Source: CAYPHY01 sp964410625
GTDB lineage: Bacteria; Chloroflexota; Anaerolineae; Promineifilales; Promineifilaceae
DNA length: 64,000 nt
NCBI GenBank assembly: GCA_964410625.1
Contig: CAYPHY010000002.1
Coordinates: 186,001-250,000, forward strand
Direction: 5' to 3'
Of the stretch, positions 51,926-60,838 are shown in pieces. Below the pieces are notes generated by a model. That model did no database searches. It saw only the letters and a list, made by a program, of their open reading frames with translations, and was not told where the DNA came from. Position 1 is the first letter of the stretch. Each line of letters begins with the position of its first letter. The position numbers and the translations under genes were made by a program.

Positions 51926-53326
51926 TTAAAGCTCTAGAACTGGCTCAATATTACCGAAAGGAATAACAGAGTGAGGTGCTTCCAGGGCTGGTGCGCCGGT
52001 CAGATCGTAGGTCATCGCGCCGTCTATGCGAATGGGGACGATCTCACCGATGGGTAGTTCGCCGGGGACGATCACCAGGCCGTCAATTTCTGGCGCGTCG
52101 CGGTAGGTGCGGCCGACGCTAATCCCATCCCCATATCCCTCCACAAGAACAGGAAGGGTACGGCCGACAAACGCCTGGTTCTTCGCCAGCGAAATCGGCT
52201 GTTGCAACTCCATCAACTCAGCCTGCCGCGCTTGCTTCACTTCCTCATCAACCTGCCAGGAGACCGTAGCCGAGGGCGTGGAGGCTTCAAAAGAGTAGGT
52301 AAACGCCCCTACCCGGTCAAATTGCAAATCGCGGACAAACTGCTTTAGCCCCTCAAACTCCTCCTCCGTCTCGCCGGGGTAGCCGACGATGAAGGTAGTG
52401 CGAATAGTGATACCGGGTATAGCGGTACGCAGCTTTTCCAGCGTGCGATAGACCCATTCGATGTTCGCCGGGCGGCGCATCCGCTTCAGTGTCTCGCGGT
52501 GGCCGTGTTGCAGGGGGATGTCGAGATAGGGGACGATCTGCGGCGTGGTCGCCATCGTCTCGATCAATTCGTCGGTGACATAGCCGGGATAGGCATACAT
52601 CAGCCGAATCCAGGGGACATCGGGCGCCGCCTGGGTTATCTGCTTGAGCAGCGTCGAAAGGCCATTCTTCAGCCCCAGGTCATGGCCGTAGTCGGTCGTG
52701 TCCTGGGCGATGAGGATCAACTCCTGCACACCCGCTTCCTGCAAGCGTACTGCCTCGGCGACGATCTTCTCCATCGGCCGACTGACCAACGTCCCCTTAA
52801 TCTCCGGGATGGCGCAAAAAGCGCAGGGACGGCGGCAACCATCGGAGATTTTCAGGTAAGCACTCGCCCCCTGCAAGGAAGCCCGCAGCACATTGCGCTC
52901 ATCGCGGCCGACAGTCTGCGCCTCATCGGGCAAATGATAGAGTGGTTGAGGATGCTTGCGGCGGCGCAACTCACGCACAAAACGCACAATATCCATCCAA
53001 CGGCGCGTGCCGATCACCCCATCCACGCCTGGCGCCCACTGCACGACTTGATCGCCATACCGCTGCGCCATGCATCCGGCGGCGATCAGCAACTGGTTCG
53101 GCCCCTTCGCCGCCGCCAATTCACGCAACGCCCCAATAGACTCCTGCCGCGCACTCTCGATAAAGCCGCAGGTGTTGACGATCAACACGCTGGCGTCATC
53201 GGGATCGGCCGTACCAGAAAAACCGGCCTGTTGTAACAGGCCGGCCATACTTTCCGAGTCTACACTATTCTTACTACACCCCAGACTGAGGAGGTAGAAT
53301 TGTTTCTTCTTTTGGTGCTTACTCAA
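51926..53326 (-). CDS. rimO: Ribosomal protein uS12 methylthiotransferase RimO
   Basis: A 466-residue radical-SAM methylthiotransferase. The UPF0004 cluster ligands are Cys17, Cys53 and Cys85, and the radical-SAM CxxxCxxC is Cys164-Cys168-Cys171 (GCRRPCAFCAIP). The C-terminus includes a TRAM-like region (GRTLPVLVEGYGDGISVGRTYRDAPEIDG). YLDIPLQHGHRETLKRMRRP is typical of RimO, not MiaB. It methylthiolates an Asp of ribosomal protein S12. It begins with TTG at 53326, right at a family C repeat, and no ATG precedes residue 27. Its neighbour is RodZ-like. Confidence 0.93.
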   Translation of the reverse strand: MSKHQKKKQFYLLSLGCSKNSVDSESMAGLLQQAGFSGTADPDDASVLIVNTCGFIESARQESIGALRELAAAKGPNQLLIAAGCMAQRYGDQVVQWAPGVDGVIGTRRWMDIVRFVRELRRRKHPQPLYHLPDEAQTVGRDERNVLRASLQGASAYLKISDGCRRPCAFCAIPEIKGTLVSRPMEKIVAEAVRLQEAGVQELILIAQDTTDYGHDLGLKNGLSTLLKQITQAAPDVPWIRLMYAYPGYVTDELIETMATTPQIVPYLDIPLQHGHRETLKRMRRPANIEWVYRTLEKLRTAIPGITIRTTFIVGYPGETEEEFEGLKQFVRDLQFDRVGAFTYSFEASTPSATVSWQVDEEVKQARQAELMELQQPISLAKNQAFVGRTLPVLVEGYGDGISVGRTYRDAPEIDGLVIVPGELPIGEIVPIRIDGAMTYDLTGAPALEAPHSVIPFGNIEPVLEL

Positions 53327-53330
53327 TTCC

Positions 53331-53393
53331 GATAGTCTCTTAGTCTCTCAGTCTCCTAATCTCAGAGACTGAGAGACTAGGAGATTGTGAGAC
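53331..53393. repeat. Family C hairpin, copy at RimO/RodZ junction
   Basis: ATAGTCTCTTAGTCTCTCAGTCTCCTAATCTC pairs with GAGACTGAGAGACTAGGAGATT. It lies exactly between the RodZ-like stop and the RimO start. Confidence 0.85.
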
Positions 53394-54353
53394 TTACTGC
53401 TGTGTCGTGCGCCACACTTCCTCATGCCGCTCGCCGCGGCCGCCGAGACGACCCAGAACAATATCGTTGATCGTTACCACCACACCAATGGCGTTGCCAG
53501 TCACGACTTTGGCCTCTTGCTGCGCCGTCCACTCAAAAACATCATTGGCGCGGGCGATGCCGCTAAAGACCACGTCGCCATCAATCGTCACTTCGATCCA
53601 GGTGCGCTCAAATATCTCTAGCATCAGCCGGATTTCATCCAACGCGGGCGGCAAAGCAGGGCGAGTTGGCGTGATCGTTGGTTCTGCGTTGGGGTTGTTA
53701 CGGCTAGTGTTGGCGATGAAAGCCCCTGATTCATCGGCCGCCAACGCCCCTTCGATGATCACATTCTCCCCATCCCCGCTGGCTGCCGCTTCCGCCTCGG
53801 CCGTCGCTGTCGCATCAGCACTACCATCCACCTGCGCTACCACATCGCGCACGGCGTCGGTGATCTCCGCCACCGCATTATTGTTGTTACCATTACCCAG
53901 CAAAAGGGGGAGGAAACGGTTAGCCACCAGCGCCAGGGCGATGATCAACGCGATAATAATTACCAGTTGGAGGATGCCCTCGGAGCCGGCAAAGCCACGG
54001 CCGCCACCGCCCTCCACTTCCACATTGACCGGATCGAAAAAGACCTGGTCCTGGCGTTCAGGCAGTGGGTTATCGGGCGAAACCTCGCCATTGGCATGGT
54101 AGGCAAGCGGAGGGAGCGCCTGGCCCTGCACCGACTGGTAGCGGTCAAGCAAGGGCTGGGGGTCGAGGCCAAGAAAACGAGCGTAATTGCGCAGGAACCC
54201 TCTAACATGGACCGGCGTTGGCAAAGTGCCATATTCGCCCAGCTCTAAAGCATTCAGGAAACGGCTATTGATCCGCGTCGCTTCCTGCACTTGCTCCAGC
54301 GTCAGCCCTTTGTTTTCACGCGCTTCGCGCAGAATATGGCCGATTTCGTCCAT
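53394..54353 (-). CDS. RodZ-like HTH membrane protein
   Basis: A 319-residue RodZ-type protein. Residues 1-80 are a RodZ-style helix-turn-helix (LREARENKGLTLEQVQEATRINSRFLNALELG, VRGFLRNYARFLGLD). A transmembrane helix is at about 128-150. A Thr/Ala/Gly-rich linker leads to a C-terminal DUF4115-like domain (WIEVTIDGDVVFSGIARANDVFEWTAQ). RodZ links the actin-like MreB to the cell wall and shapes rods; no mreB is in the window, so the role is inferred. Downstream is RimO. Confidence 0.88.
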   Translation of the reverse strand: MDEIGHILREARENKGLTLEQVQEATRINSRFLNALELGEYGTLPTPVHVRGFLRNYARFLGLDPQPLLDRYQSVQGQALPPLAYHANGEVSPDNPLPERQDQVFFDPVNVEVEGGGGRGFAGSEGILQLVIIIALIIALALVANRFLPLLLGNGNNNNAVAEITDAVRDVVAQVDGSADATATAEAEAAASGDGENVIIEGALAADESGAFIANTSRNNPNAEPTITPTRPALPPALDEIRLMLEIFERTWIEVTIDGDVVFSGIARANDVFEWTAQQEAKVVTGNAIGVVVTINDIVLGRLGGRGERHEEVWRTTQQ

Positions 54354-54356
54354 TTG

Positions 54357-54468
54357 TTAGTGGCAAGTGACTAGTGATGGATGAGTGATGAGTGGCGAGT
54401 GATGGGTGAGTGAAAAGTGATTTCGCAGTAACTACTCGCCACTAACCACTAATCACTAACCACTTCTG
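54357..54468. repeat. Family H hairpin (GTGACTAGTGATGG)
   Basis: GTGGCAAGTGACTAGTGATGGATGAGTGATGAGTGGCGAGTG pairs with ACTACTCGCCACTAACCACTAATCACTAACCACTTC. The right arm encodes the last residues (VVSD) and stop of bL9. Confidence 0.85.
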
Positions 54469-55027
54469 CGTTTTCCTCTTCAACTTCGGCCGTCTCAGCG
54501 GGTTCCTCCGCTGCCTCTTCGGCCGCTTGCTGGTAGCCATCAACCAGATCCACCGCGGGTTGGGCGGCCGCTGTGGGCAACCCGCCCTCGGGGTGGATCA
54601 CAACCGTCATCTCTGGCTGGAAATCACCGCTCAGGCGCACGACTACCTTGTGCTCGCCCAACTGGCGCAACGGTTCCGCGCCAACCTTACGCCGGTCAAC
54701 CTCGGTCCCCAACGCCTCATTCATCGCGTCGGCGATCTGCGTGGTGGTGATTGAACCATAGAGCTTGCCCGTATCACCCGCCTTCGCCGTAAAAGTCAAC
54801 GTCAGCTCATTGATCTGTGCCGACAATGTCTCATATTCAGCACGCAACTCAGCCCGGCGGGCGGCCGCCCGCTTGCTCCAAATCTCCGCTTGCTTCATCT
54901 CATTCGGGGTCGCCTTCACTGCCAGCCCTTGTGGAATCAAATAGTTACGGCCGTAACCATTCGCCACTGTATGCACTTCCCCGGCATAACCCAAATTATC
55001 TACGTCTTGTTTTAACAGCACCTTCAT
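54449..55027 (-). CDS. rplI: Ribosomal protein bL9
   Basis: A 192-residue bL9. The N-terminal domain signature MKVLLKQDVDNLGYAGEVHTVANGYGRNYLIPQGLA is complete, followed by the connecting helix and the C-terminal domain (TGKLYGSITTTQIADAMNE). The usual length is about 150; here about 40 extra Ala/Glu-rich residues follow, ending in VVSD, which a family H repeat encodes. bL9 binds 23S rRNA in the large subunit. The usual rpsF-ssb-rpsR neighbours are absent from this window. Confidence 0.95.
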   Translation of the reverse strand: MKVLLKQDVDNLGYAGEVHTVANGYGRNYLIPQGLAVKATPNEMKQAEIWSKRAAARRAELRAEYETLSAQINELTLTFTAKAGDTGKLYGSITTTQIADAMNEALGTEVDRRKVGAEPLRQLGEHKVVVRLSGDFQPEMTVVIHPEGGLPTAAAQPAVDLVDGYQQAAEEAAEEPAETAEVEEENAEVVSD

Positions 55028-55274
55028 CGCAGACCACTCACTCCATTTAATATCACAGCAACAAACCGGCGTGCGTTTTTACGAACCGCTATTCACAAAA
55101 ATTCGTGCTTGCTTAACGCCCTTTGTCGCCAAAATCTTCTAAAATAAATTGTAATAAATAGCAACTGGCTATAGTACCAGATGGTTAGCCCCATGACAAA
55201 TCGCCTGGGGCATTCCTTATTGTAAGCTAACCGCTTGTTAATTTCAATCAAGTAACGGCGGAAAGCCTCGCAAA

Positions 55275-55340
55275 CAGAAACCGGGTTTCTTCGCTTTTAC
55301 TAGCGCAAACCATTACGTCGCTAGAAACCCGGTTTCTAAG
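55275..55340. repeat. Family E hairpin repeat, copy 2
   Basis: ACAGAAACCGGGTTTCTTCGC ... TAGAAACCCGGTTTCT; same arms as the copy at 13118. Confidence 0.82.
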
Positions 55341-55417
55341 ACACCATGACACCATAGATGAGAAATCTGAGAAATCCCGCTTCGACGTGCTTTTCAGCCG
55401 TCAATATTCTAAAATAA

Positions 55418-55483
55418 GAGTGGTGAGTGGCCTGTGGCTACTGAATAGCAAACCTATTCACCAACCACTATTCACTTTTCACT
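55418..55483. repeat. Family H hairpin (AGTGGTGAGTGG)
   Basis: GAGTGGTGAGTGG...CTACTGAATAG pairs with CTATTCACCAACCACTATTCAC. It ends just before the ribosome site of the following gene. Confidence 0.75.
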
Positions 55484-55500
55484 TATTGAAAGAGGGTACA

Positions 55501-55818
55501 ATGGACGATTACGCGCAAGGTCTAAAGCTACTGCTCAGTTACGAGGTCAACCAAAGTACGCTACAAGAGTATTATCAATTTGTCATGGGACAATACGTAC
55601 CAGCGTTACAGTCAATGGGCTTGCAAATGAGCGAGGCGTGGCACACTGCTTACGGCAACGCGCCCAATCGCCTGATCGGCTTTGTCTGTACCGACCAACA
55701 AACGATGTCCCGCTTGCTCAATAGTGAACTGTGGGGGGACCTGAATGACGAACTGGAAAAGTACGTCACCGATCTAAATTATAAGGTGATCCCTTATCGG
55801 GGTGGTTTTCAATTGTAA
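55501..55818 (+). CDS. Small conserved protein, possible dimeric alpha/beta barrel
   Basis: A 105-residue protein starting MDDYAQGLKLLLSYEV, with YYQFVMGQYVPALQSMGLQMSEAWHTAYG, NRLIGFVCTDQQTM and a C-terminal LEKYVTDLNYKVIPYRGGFQL. Length and pattern resemble small dimeric alpha/beta-barrel proteins, and I believe near relatives are common in Chloroflexota, but I know no function. The ATG at 55501 has AGAGGG 4 bases upstream, a good site. The flanking gene on the other strand is convergent. Confidence 0.75.
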   Translation: MDDYAQGLKLLLSYEVNQSTLQEYYQFVMGQYVPALQSMGLQMSEAWHTAYGNAPNRLIGFVCTDQQTMSRLLNSELWGDLNDELEKYVTDLNYKVIPYRGGFQL

Positions 55819-55826
55819 AGTTAAAC

Positions 55827-56630
55827 TTAGTGCCGCTTCGTTGAACTACGGCCGCGCAACCGGCGATAATTACGCACAAGTTCGCTCTCATCCAGAGCCA
55901 ATTCAAACTCGCGTAACCACTTTTCCACATAAACATCATCTAGCGCATCCCCCTGACGCTTAACAATGCTCTCTACATCTGCGTAATCGCGTGCCCGCAG
56001 GGATAATGATTTGTAGATAATCAGGTCTTCCGCGCTACAAACTCGCACCGGTTTCTTTGGATCTAACTCAATAGTCTGGGCACGGCCGATAGCGACCTCA
56101 TCAAAAATCGTGTCCGCCAGCATAATATCCACTCTTATTTCGGACGGAGCAAGAAAAAAAGCGATACCGTTTTGTCGCAATGCCTGGTCGGGGTCGGCGT
56201 TCAGCGGTGTATAGCCCGACAGTACCGACAGTACTTTTCCACGCTCTTCACGGCTCACCAACACTTTGACGTCTATATCACGGGTAAGTCGTGGCTCGCC
56301 CCAAATACCAACAGCTAACCCGCCGATTAATATCGAAGGCAAGCCTTCCCGCTCTAGCAATGTCTGAAGTTCAAAGAGTGCGTCAATTAACGTGTCCATA
56401 GTCGGTCGCCGGTACTGATCGATAGAGGCCAGCCGTGCTTGAAGCTGGATCATCGCCTGGTTGCGCCCCTCGCGAAAAAGCGGTTCCGTTTCGTCCAGCC
56501 AGCCAGCAAAGTCCTGTTGCAATTCCAAAAAGTGGCGCAAGCTCTCGGCCGCGCTCATTTCTCGTAGGAGGCGCGTTTCCTCAGCCTCAATAGCTTCCCA
56601 ACCATCGCGAATATGACTTAACGGTCTCAT
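55827..56630 (-). CDS. Nucleotidyltransferase with N-terminal helical domain (AbiEii-like)
   Basis: A 267-residue protein. The first 75 residues (MRPLSHIRDGWEAIEAEETRLL...) are predicted helical. The rest is a nucleotidyltransferase fold: LIGGLAVGIWGEPRLTRDIDVKVLV supplies the GG and the DxD, and the later EIRVDIMLADTIFDEVAI and CSAEDLIIYKSLSLRARDYADVESIV match AbiEii/NTP_transf_5-like toxins. In related loci I recall these two parts as separate genes, so this may be a fused pair. The start at ATG 56630 is by homology; ATG 56672 is possible. It is probably a toxin-antitoxin or defence-type protein. Confidence 0.75.
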   Translation of the reverse strand: MRPLSHIRDGWEAIEAEETRLLREMSAAESLRHFLELQQDFAGWLDETEPLFREGRNQAMIQLQARLASIDQYRRPTMDTLIDALFELQTLLEREGLPSILIGGLAVGIWGEPRLTRDIDVKVLVSREERGKVLSVLSGYTPLNADPDQALRQNGIAFFLAPSEIRVDIMLADTIFDEVAIGRAQTIELDPKKPVRVCSAEDLIIYKSLSLRARDYADVESIVKRQGDALDDVYVEKWLREFELALDESELVRNYRRLRGRSSTKRH

Positions 56631-56796
56631 TACAATGAATGTAACCCGATTTATAGAAATAGCAAGCTGCATTCCAGACGCCAAAGTATCTCTGTGCGTA
56701 AATTTGCACTCTTGCGTTATAGCTATTATCTATATACTATAGGTAATAAACACCGGGTAGCCGTATCCTTTAGGTTCTTAGTTGTATGAGGTAAAA

Positions 56797-58335
56797 ATGT
56801 CAAAGTTTGCTCTCTTAAAGTGGCCATCGTTTCTTTTTGTAATGCTTCTCATCTCTGTTCTTGCTTGTGGAGGAACGGACTCGCCAGAATTAGTTGCAAC
56901 AGTAGAGCAGCGAAGTGATACTGAAGTTACGCAAGCACCTTCCTCAACCCAAGCCCAAGAAGGGTCGTCTACTACGACAGATGATGAACTAGCCGGGGAA
57001 GCCACCACAGAAGAAGTTGAAGACTCTTTAGCAGAATCAGAAACAAATGTGACCAGTGGGCAAGATACATTTACTGTTGGTGATGTTGTCACTATTGGTG
57101 ATTCTGTCTTAGTTGTTCTTGGGTGGGAGGAGGTCGAAGGCGATCAGATCATTCAACCAGATGAAGGGAATAGGTTTATCGCCGTTGAATTAATATTGGT
57201 CAACCAAGGGACAGGGGCCACTTCTATTTCAACTGTTCTTCAAATGACTGTTAAAGATTCCTCCGCTCAAACGTATAACGCTGAATTGTTTGCGCCGACA
57301 TCTGATGGTCAGAGTGGCGTTGATGGAGAGCTTTCACCAGGAGAACGCGTTCGAGGAAAAGTTGCATTTCAAGTACCGATAGACGCTCAAGGCCTCCAAT
57401 TCGTCTATGACGAAAGCATGTTTGGAGCTGGTAGAGTGTTTGTAGATCTAGGGTCAACGCCTATTATCCTAGAACCACCAACAGAGATAGCGGGAGAAAC
57501 TGAGCAGCAGATCTTTGAAATTGGTGAAGTTGTTAGTATTGGGGACAGCCTGCTGACTGTTCTAGGCTGGGAGGAGCTTCAAGCTGATGATTTTTCTCAG
57601 CCAAGTGAGGGCAACAAATTTATAGCTGTTGACCTGCTTTTAGTTAATCTTAGTGATGCCACTGCTTCAATCTCAACTCTCCTGCAAACCTCTCTAAAGA
57701 ATGATGCAGGACAAACGTATTCCCCTGATCTCCTGGCAGCCACATTAGCAGACATAGCTCAACCCGATGGCAAGCTAACACCTGGTGAACCGGTACGCGG
57801 AAAGATTGGGTTTCAGGTTCCTATGGAGAATTCTGGCTTGTTATTTGTGTTCGATGGGGATGTATTTGACTTTGGCAAAGTGAATGTTGCTCTTGGAGCA
57901 GAACCGAGCAGTGTTGAGATTCCAACCGAATGGGCCGGTCCCTATCCTCTATCGGGTGTACCCGTAGGTGAGACGGTTACCATTGATGATCTGGCTATTA
58001 CTGTGAACGAAGCATCAACAATGGCAAGTGGCGATTTCATGAAACCACGAGCAGGGTTTCAATACTTAGTAGTAGATTTGACCATTGAGAATCTCTCACC
58101 AGAAGCGCAACCGATTTCGACACTCCTGCAAATGAACCTGAAAGGCAATGCAGGCACCACCTATGCGGTAGATGCATTTGCACCTGGTGAATCGTCAGTG
58201 GATGGGGAGTTGGCACCGGGCGAAACAAAACGTGGGCAGGTTGGTTTTCAGGTTCCCCTTGATGCGTCTAATCTTTCATTTGTCTTCGATCCGGGACCAT
58301 TCATAGACGATAAGGCGGTAGTTACATTGCCATAA
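56797..58335 (+). CDS. Lipoprotein with three DUF4352-like domains
   Basis: A 512-residue lipoprotein (LISVLAC lipobox). An acidic Ser/Thr/Glu linker leads to three tandem DUF4352-like (immunoglobulin-fold) domains at about 95-225, 235-370 and 385-512. Each contains VxIGDSxLxVLGWEE or its variant, NxFIAVxLxLVN, STxLQ, GELxPGExVRGKVxFQVP and LxFVxD. The DNA is clearly more AT-rich and poorer in CGGCCG than its neighbours, suggesting recent arrival. TGAGGT precedes the ATG. These domains often stabilise or bind other surface proteins; the role here is unknown. Confidence 0.85.
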   Translation: MSKFALLKWPSFLFVMLLISVLACGGTDSPELVATVEQRSDTEVTQAPSSTQAQEGSSTTTDDELAGEATTEEVEDSLAESETNVTSGQDTFTVGDVVTIGDSVLVVLGWEEVEGDQIIQPDEGNRFIAVELILVNQGTGATSISTVLQMTVKDSSAQTYNAELFAPTSDGQSGVDGELSPGERVRGKVAFQVPIDAQGLQFVYDESMFGAGRVFVDLGSTPIILEPPTEIAGETEQQIFEIGEVVSIGDSLLTVLGWEELQADDFSQPSEGNKFIAVDLLLVNLSDATASISTLLQTSLKNDAGQTYSPDLLAATLADIAQPDGKLTPGEPVRGKIGFQVPMENSGLLFVFDGDVFDFGKVNVALGAEPSSVEIPTEWAGPYPLSGVPVGETVTIDDLAITVNEASTMASGDFMKPRAGFQYLVVDLTIENLSPEAQPISTLLQMNLKGNAGTTYAVDAFAPGESSVDGELAPGETKRGQVGFQVPLDASNLSFVFDPGPFIDDKAVVTLP

Positions 58336-58396
58336 GTGGCACCTCTTAAATAAATATTAAGAAGTACATCACTACTGTGAATGCTGCACTTGGTGT

Positions 58397-58429
58397 AGTG
58401 CGATTGTTTGCCAAGCAAACAATCGCACT
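58397..58429. other. Perfect 14-bp hairpin between genes
   Basis: AGTGCGATTGTTTG and CAAACAATCGCACT are exact complements with a 5-base loop. No T-run follows on either strand, so a simple rho-independent terminator is doubtful, but it sits just after the DUF4352 gene. Confidence 0.6.
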
Positions 58430-58530
58430 GCAAGCCTCAACAGCTTTTCTAAAATTGAATTCTGTAAATGCTACACCTTGTTCCTTAGCGTAGCTTGGAA
58501 TTGCCCTTCTAGCTGGCTACAATTCCATAT

Positions 58531-60771
58531 ATGGAACTTTTCGCTGCTGGACGAAAGGAACAAATCGAAAGAGAGTCGCCGCTTGCCAACCGAATGCGGC
58601 CGCGCACGCTGGATGAGTATGTCGGCCAAGACCATATCCTCGGCCCCGGCCGTTTGTTGCGCCGGGCGATCCAGGCCGACCAGCTATCCTCGCTGATCTT
58701 CTACGGCCCGCCGGGGACGGGCAAGACCACACTGGCGATGGTCATCGCCAACAGCACCGAAAGCCACTTCATCACCATCAACGCCGTCCTCGCCGGGGTG
58801 AAAGAGATCCGCGAGGCGATTGCCACGGCCGTCGAACGACGCAATCTCTACGGCCAGCGCACCACCCTCTTTGTGGATGAAGTCCATCGCTGGAACAAAG
58901 CCCAACAAGACGCGCTGCTCCCCCACGTCGAAAATGGGACGATCATCCTCATCGGCGCGACCACCGAAAATCCTTACTTCGAGGTCAATAAAGCCCTCGT
59001 CAGCCGCAGCCGGATATTTCAGCTACGGCCGCTGACCCCTGATGATCTGCGCCAGATCGCCCTCAACACCCTGGCTGACACCGAGCGCGGCTATGGCCAT
59101 CTGAACGTTGATCTCCATCCCGACGCCCTCGACCATCTGGTGGATGTCGCCAACGGCGATGCGCGAGGCGTATTGAACGCTCTCGAATTGGCCGTTGAGA
59201 CCACACCGCCGAATGAGGATGGGGTAATTGTCATTGACCTGGAGGTGGCCGAGGAGTCTATCCAACGCCGCGCCGTTCTCTATGACAAAGACGGCGACGC
59301 CCATTACGACACCATCTCCGCCTTCATCAAAAGCCTGCGTGGTTCCGACCCTGACGCCGCGCTCTATTGGATGGCGCGGATGGTCTATGCCGGGGAAGAC
59401 CCCCGCTTCATCTTCCGCCGTATGGCGATCTTCGCTGGGGAAGATGTGGGCATGGCCGACCCGCAGGCGATCAACGTCGTCGTCAGTTGCTGGGAGACAT
59501 TTGAGCGCATTGGCCTGCCGGAAGGTCGCTTCCCGCTGGCCTTGGCCGCCACCTATCTTGCCACCGCGCCAAAGTCCAACTCCGCTTTTGCCTTTTTTGA
59601 TGCGCTGGCGGCCGTCGAAAAAGAGCAAGAAACGGCCGTCCCCAACCATCTCAAAGACGGCAACCGCGACAAAGAGGGCTTTGGGCATGGACAGGGCTAT
59701 CTCTATCCCCATGCCTATCGCGACCATTGGGTGGCGCAACAGTATTTGCCCGACGCGCTGCAAGGGAAGGTCTTTTACCAGCCGAGCGACCAGGGGTATG
59801 AGCGCGAAATCCGCGACGAAGTAGCCCGCCGCCGCGAAGCCCAACTGGCGGCGATGGTCGAGCAGGACACGGCCGCCTTTGAGGAAGTGTGGAGCACCAG
59901 CCCGACCAATCGCAGCCGTGACGCCTGGCTGCAACGCGCCATCGCCGGAAGCAGCAAACAACTAGGCGGACTACGCGAACGACTGTTTGAGCTGGCGGCC
60001 GTCCAACGCCACCACCTTGTCCTTGATGTCAACGCCGGTAGCGGGCTGCTAACCTGGGAAGCGGTACGCCGCGCCCCAGAGGGTGGCGTGTGGGCCTTGA
60101 CCGCCGAAGCCAATGCGGGTGAAGCATTGCGCCAACAAGCCGAACGCCTGCCGGAAATCGAACAGCCGGCCGTCCTCATCGGCGAAATCACCGAACTCGA
60201 CTACTTACTGGCTCTACGCGGAGAAGAGGATATTCGCTTTGACCGCATCCTGGGGCGCAATCTACTCTCAGCCATTGATGGCGCAACACGCCAGGCCATT
60301 CTCCAGGCACTCGCCGCTAAACTGTTGCCCGGCGGCCGTCTCGTTTTCTCCCAACCCATCCCCCGACGCGGCCAACGCCTCTACCAACTGGTGGATTGGG
60401 GCAGCGATGAAGAGCTGAAAGACAAAGTGGCAGCGGCCGAGGAAGCGATCTACGCCGATCCCGCTGATCCATTGGTCAATTGGGATGCGGCCGATTTGGA
60501 AGCCGATCTACAAGCCATTGCAACGTGGCAAAGTGTCCAGGTGAGCATTGAAACACAGACGGAGCAACGACGGATCACGGCCGCCCACCTATCCCGTTGG
60601 TTTGGAGAGGGCCAGGGAGACGGCCGCCGTTCCTATGGGCAGCGGCTGCTGGATAGTGGGATGACGGCCGAGGAGCGTAAAGCCGTCGAAACCCGTTACC
60701 GGCGGCAGTTGTTAGAGCAGATGGTGGACTGGGGAACGGCCGTTGCTTACATCCAAGCCATTGCTGCTTAA
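58531..60771 (+). CDS. rarA: RarA/MgsA AAA+ ATPase fused to methyltransferase-like region
   Basis: 746 residues. Positions 1-430 are a complete RarA (MgsA): Walker A GPPGTGKTT at 59-67, Walker B LFVDEVHRWNK with Asp115/Glu116, sensor GATTENPYFEVN, and the C-terminal tetramer region (GHGQGYLYPHAYRDHWVAQQYLP). It acts at stalled replication forks. Residues about 490-700 add a domain whose VLDVNAGSGLLTWEA matches SAM-methyltransferase motif I; FDRILGRNLLS and GGRLVFSQP could be later strands. Cyanobacteria have RarA fusions annotated as unknown-domain, and this may be the same arrangement. Whether the extension methylates anything is unknown. Confidence 0.88.
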   Translation: MELFAAGRKEQIERESPLANRMRPRTLDEYVGQDHILGPGRLLRRAIQADQLSSLIFYGPPGTGKTTLAMVIANSTESHFITINAVLAGVKEIREAIATAVERRNLYGQRTTLFVDEVHRWNKAQQDALLPHVENGTIILIGATTENPYFEVNKALVSRSRIFQLRPLTPDDLRQIALNTLADTERGYGHLNVDLHPDALDHLVDVANGDARGVLNALELAVETTPPNEDGVIVIDLEVAEESIQRRAVLYDKDGDAHYDTISAFIKSLRGSDPDAALYWMARMVYAGEDPRFIFRRMAIFAGEDVGMADPQAINVVVSCWETFERIGLPEGRFPLALAATYLATAPKSNSAFAFFDALAAVEKEQETAVPNHLKDGNRDKEGFGHGQGYLYPHAYRDHWVAQQYLPDALQGKVFYQPSDQGYEREIRDEVARRREAQLAAMVEQDTAAFEEVWSTSPTNRSRDAWLQRAIAGSSKQLGGLRERLFELAAVQRHHLVLDVNAGSGLLTWEAVRRAPEGGVWALTAEANAGEALRQQAERLPEIEQPAVLIGEITELDYLLALRGEEDIRFDRILGRNLLSAIDGATRQAILQALAAKLLPGGRLVFSQPIPRRGQRLYQLVDWGSDEELKDKVAAAEEAIYADPADPLVNWDAADLEADLQAIATWQSVQVSIETQTEQRRITAAHLSRWFGEGQGDGRRSYGQRLLDSGMTAEERKAVETRYRRQLLEQMVDWGTAVAYIQAIAA

Positions 60772-60838
60772 GCAGTTGCTGCCTAAAGCGGAGCTATCCC
60801 TACAAATGCCAGCTAGCGTCAGACTCAGATCGCCCACA

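Larger units (their letters stand above)
55028..55500. other. Intergenic region with two repeats
   Basis: Apart from the family E hairpin at 55275 and the family H unit at 55418, nothing coding or structural is recognised. The stretch 55100-55260 is AT-rich and should contain the bL9 promoter on the minus strand. Confidence 0.5.
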
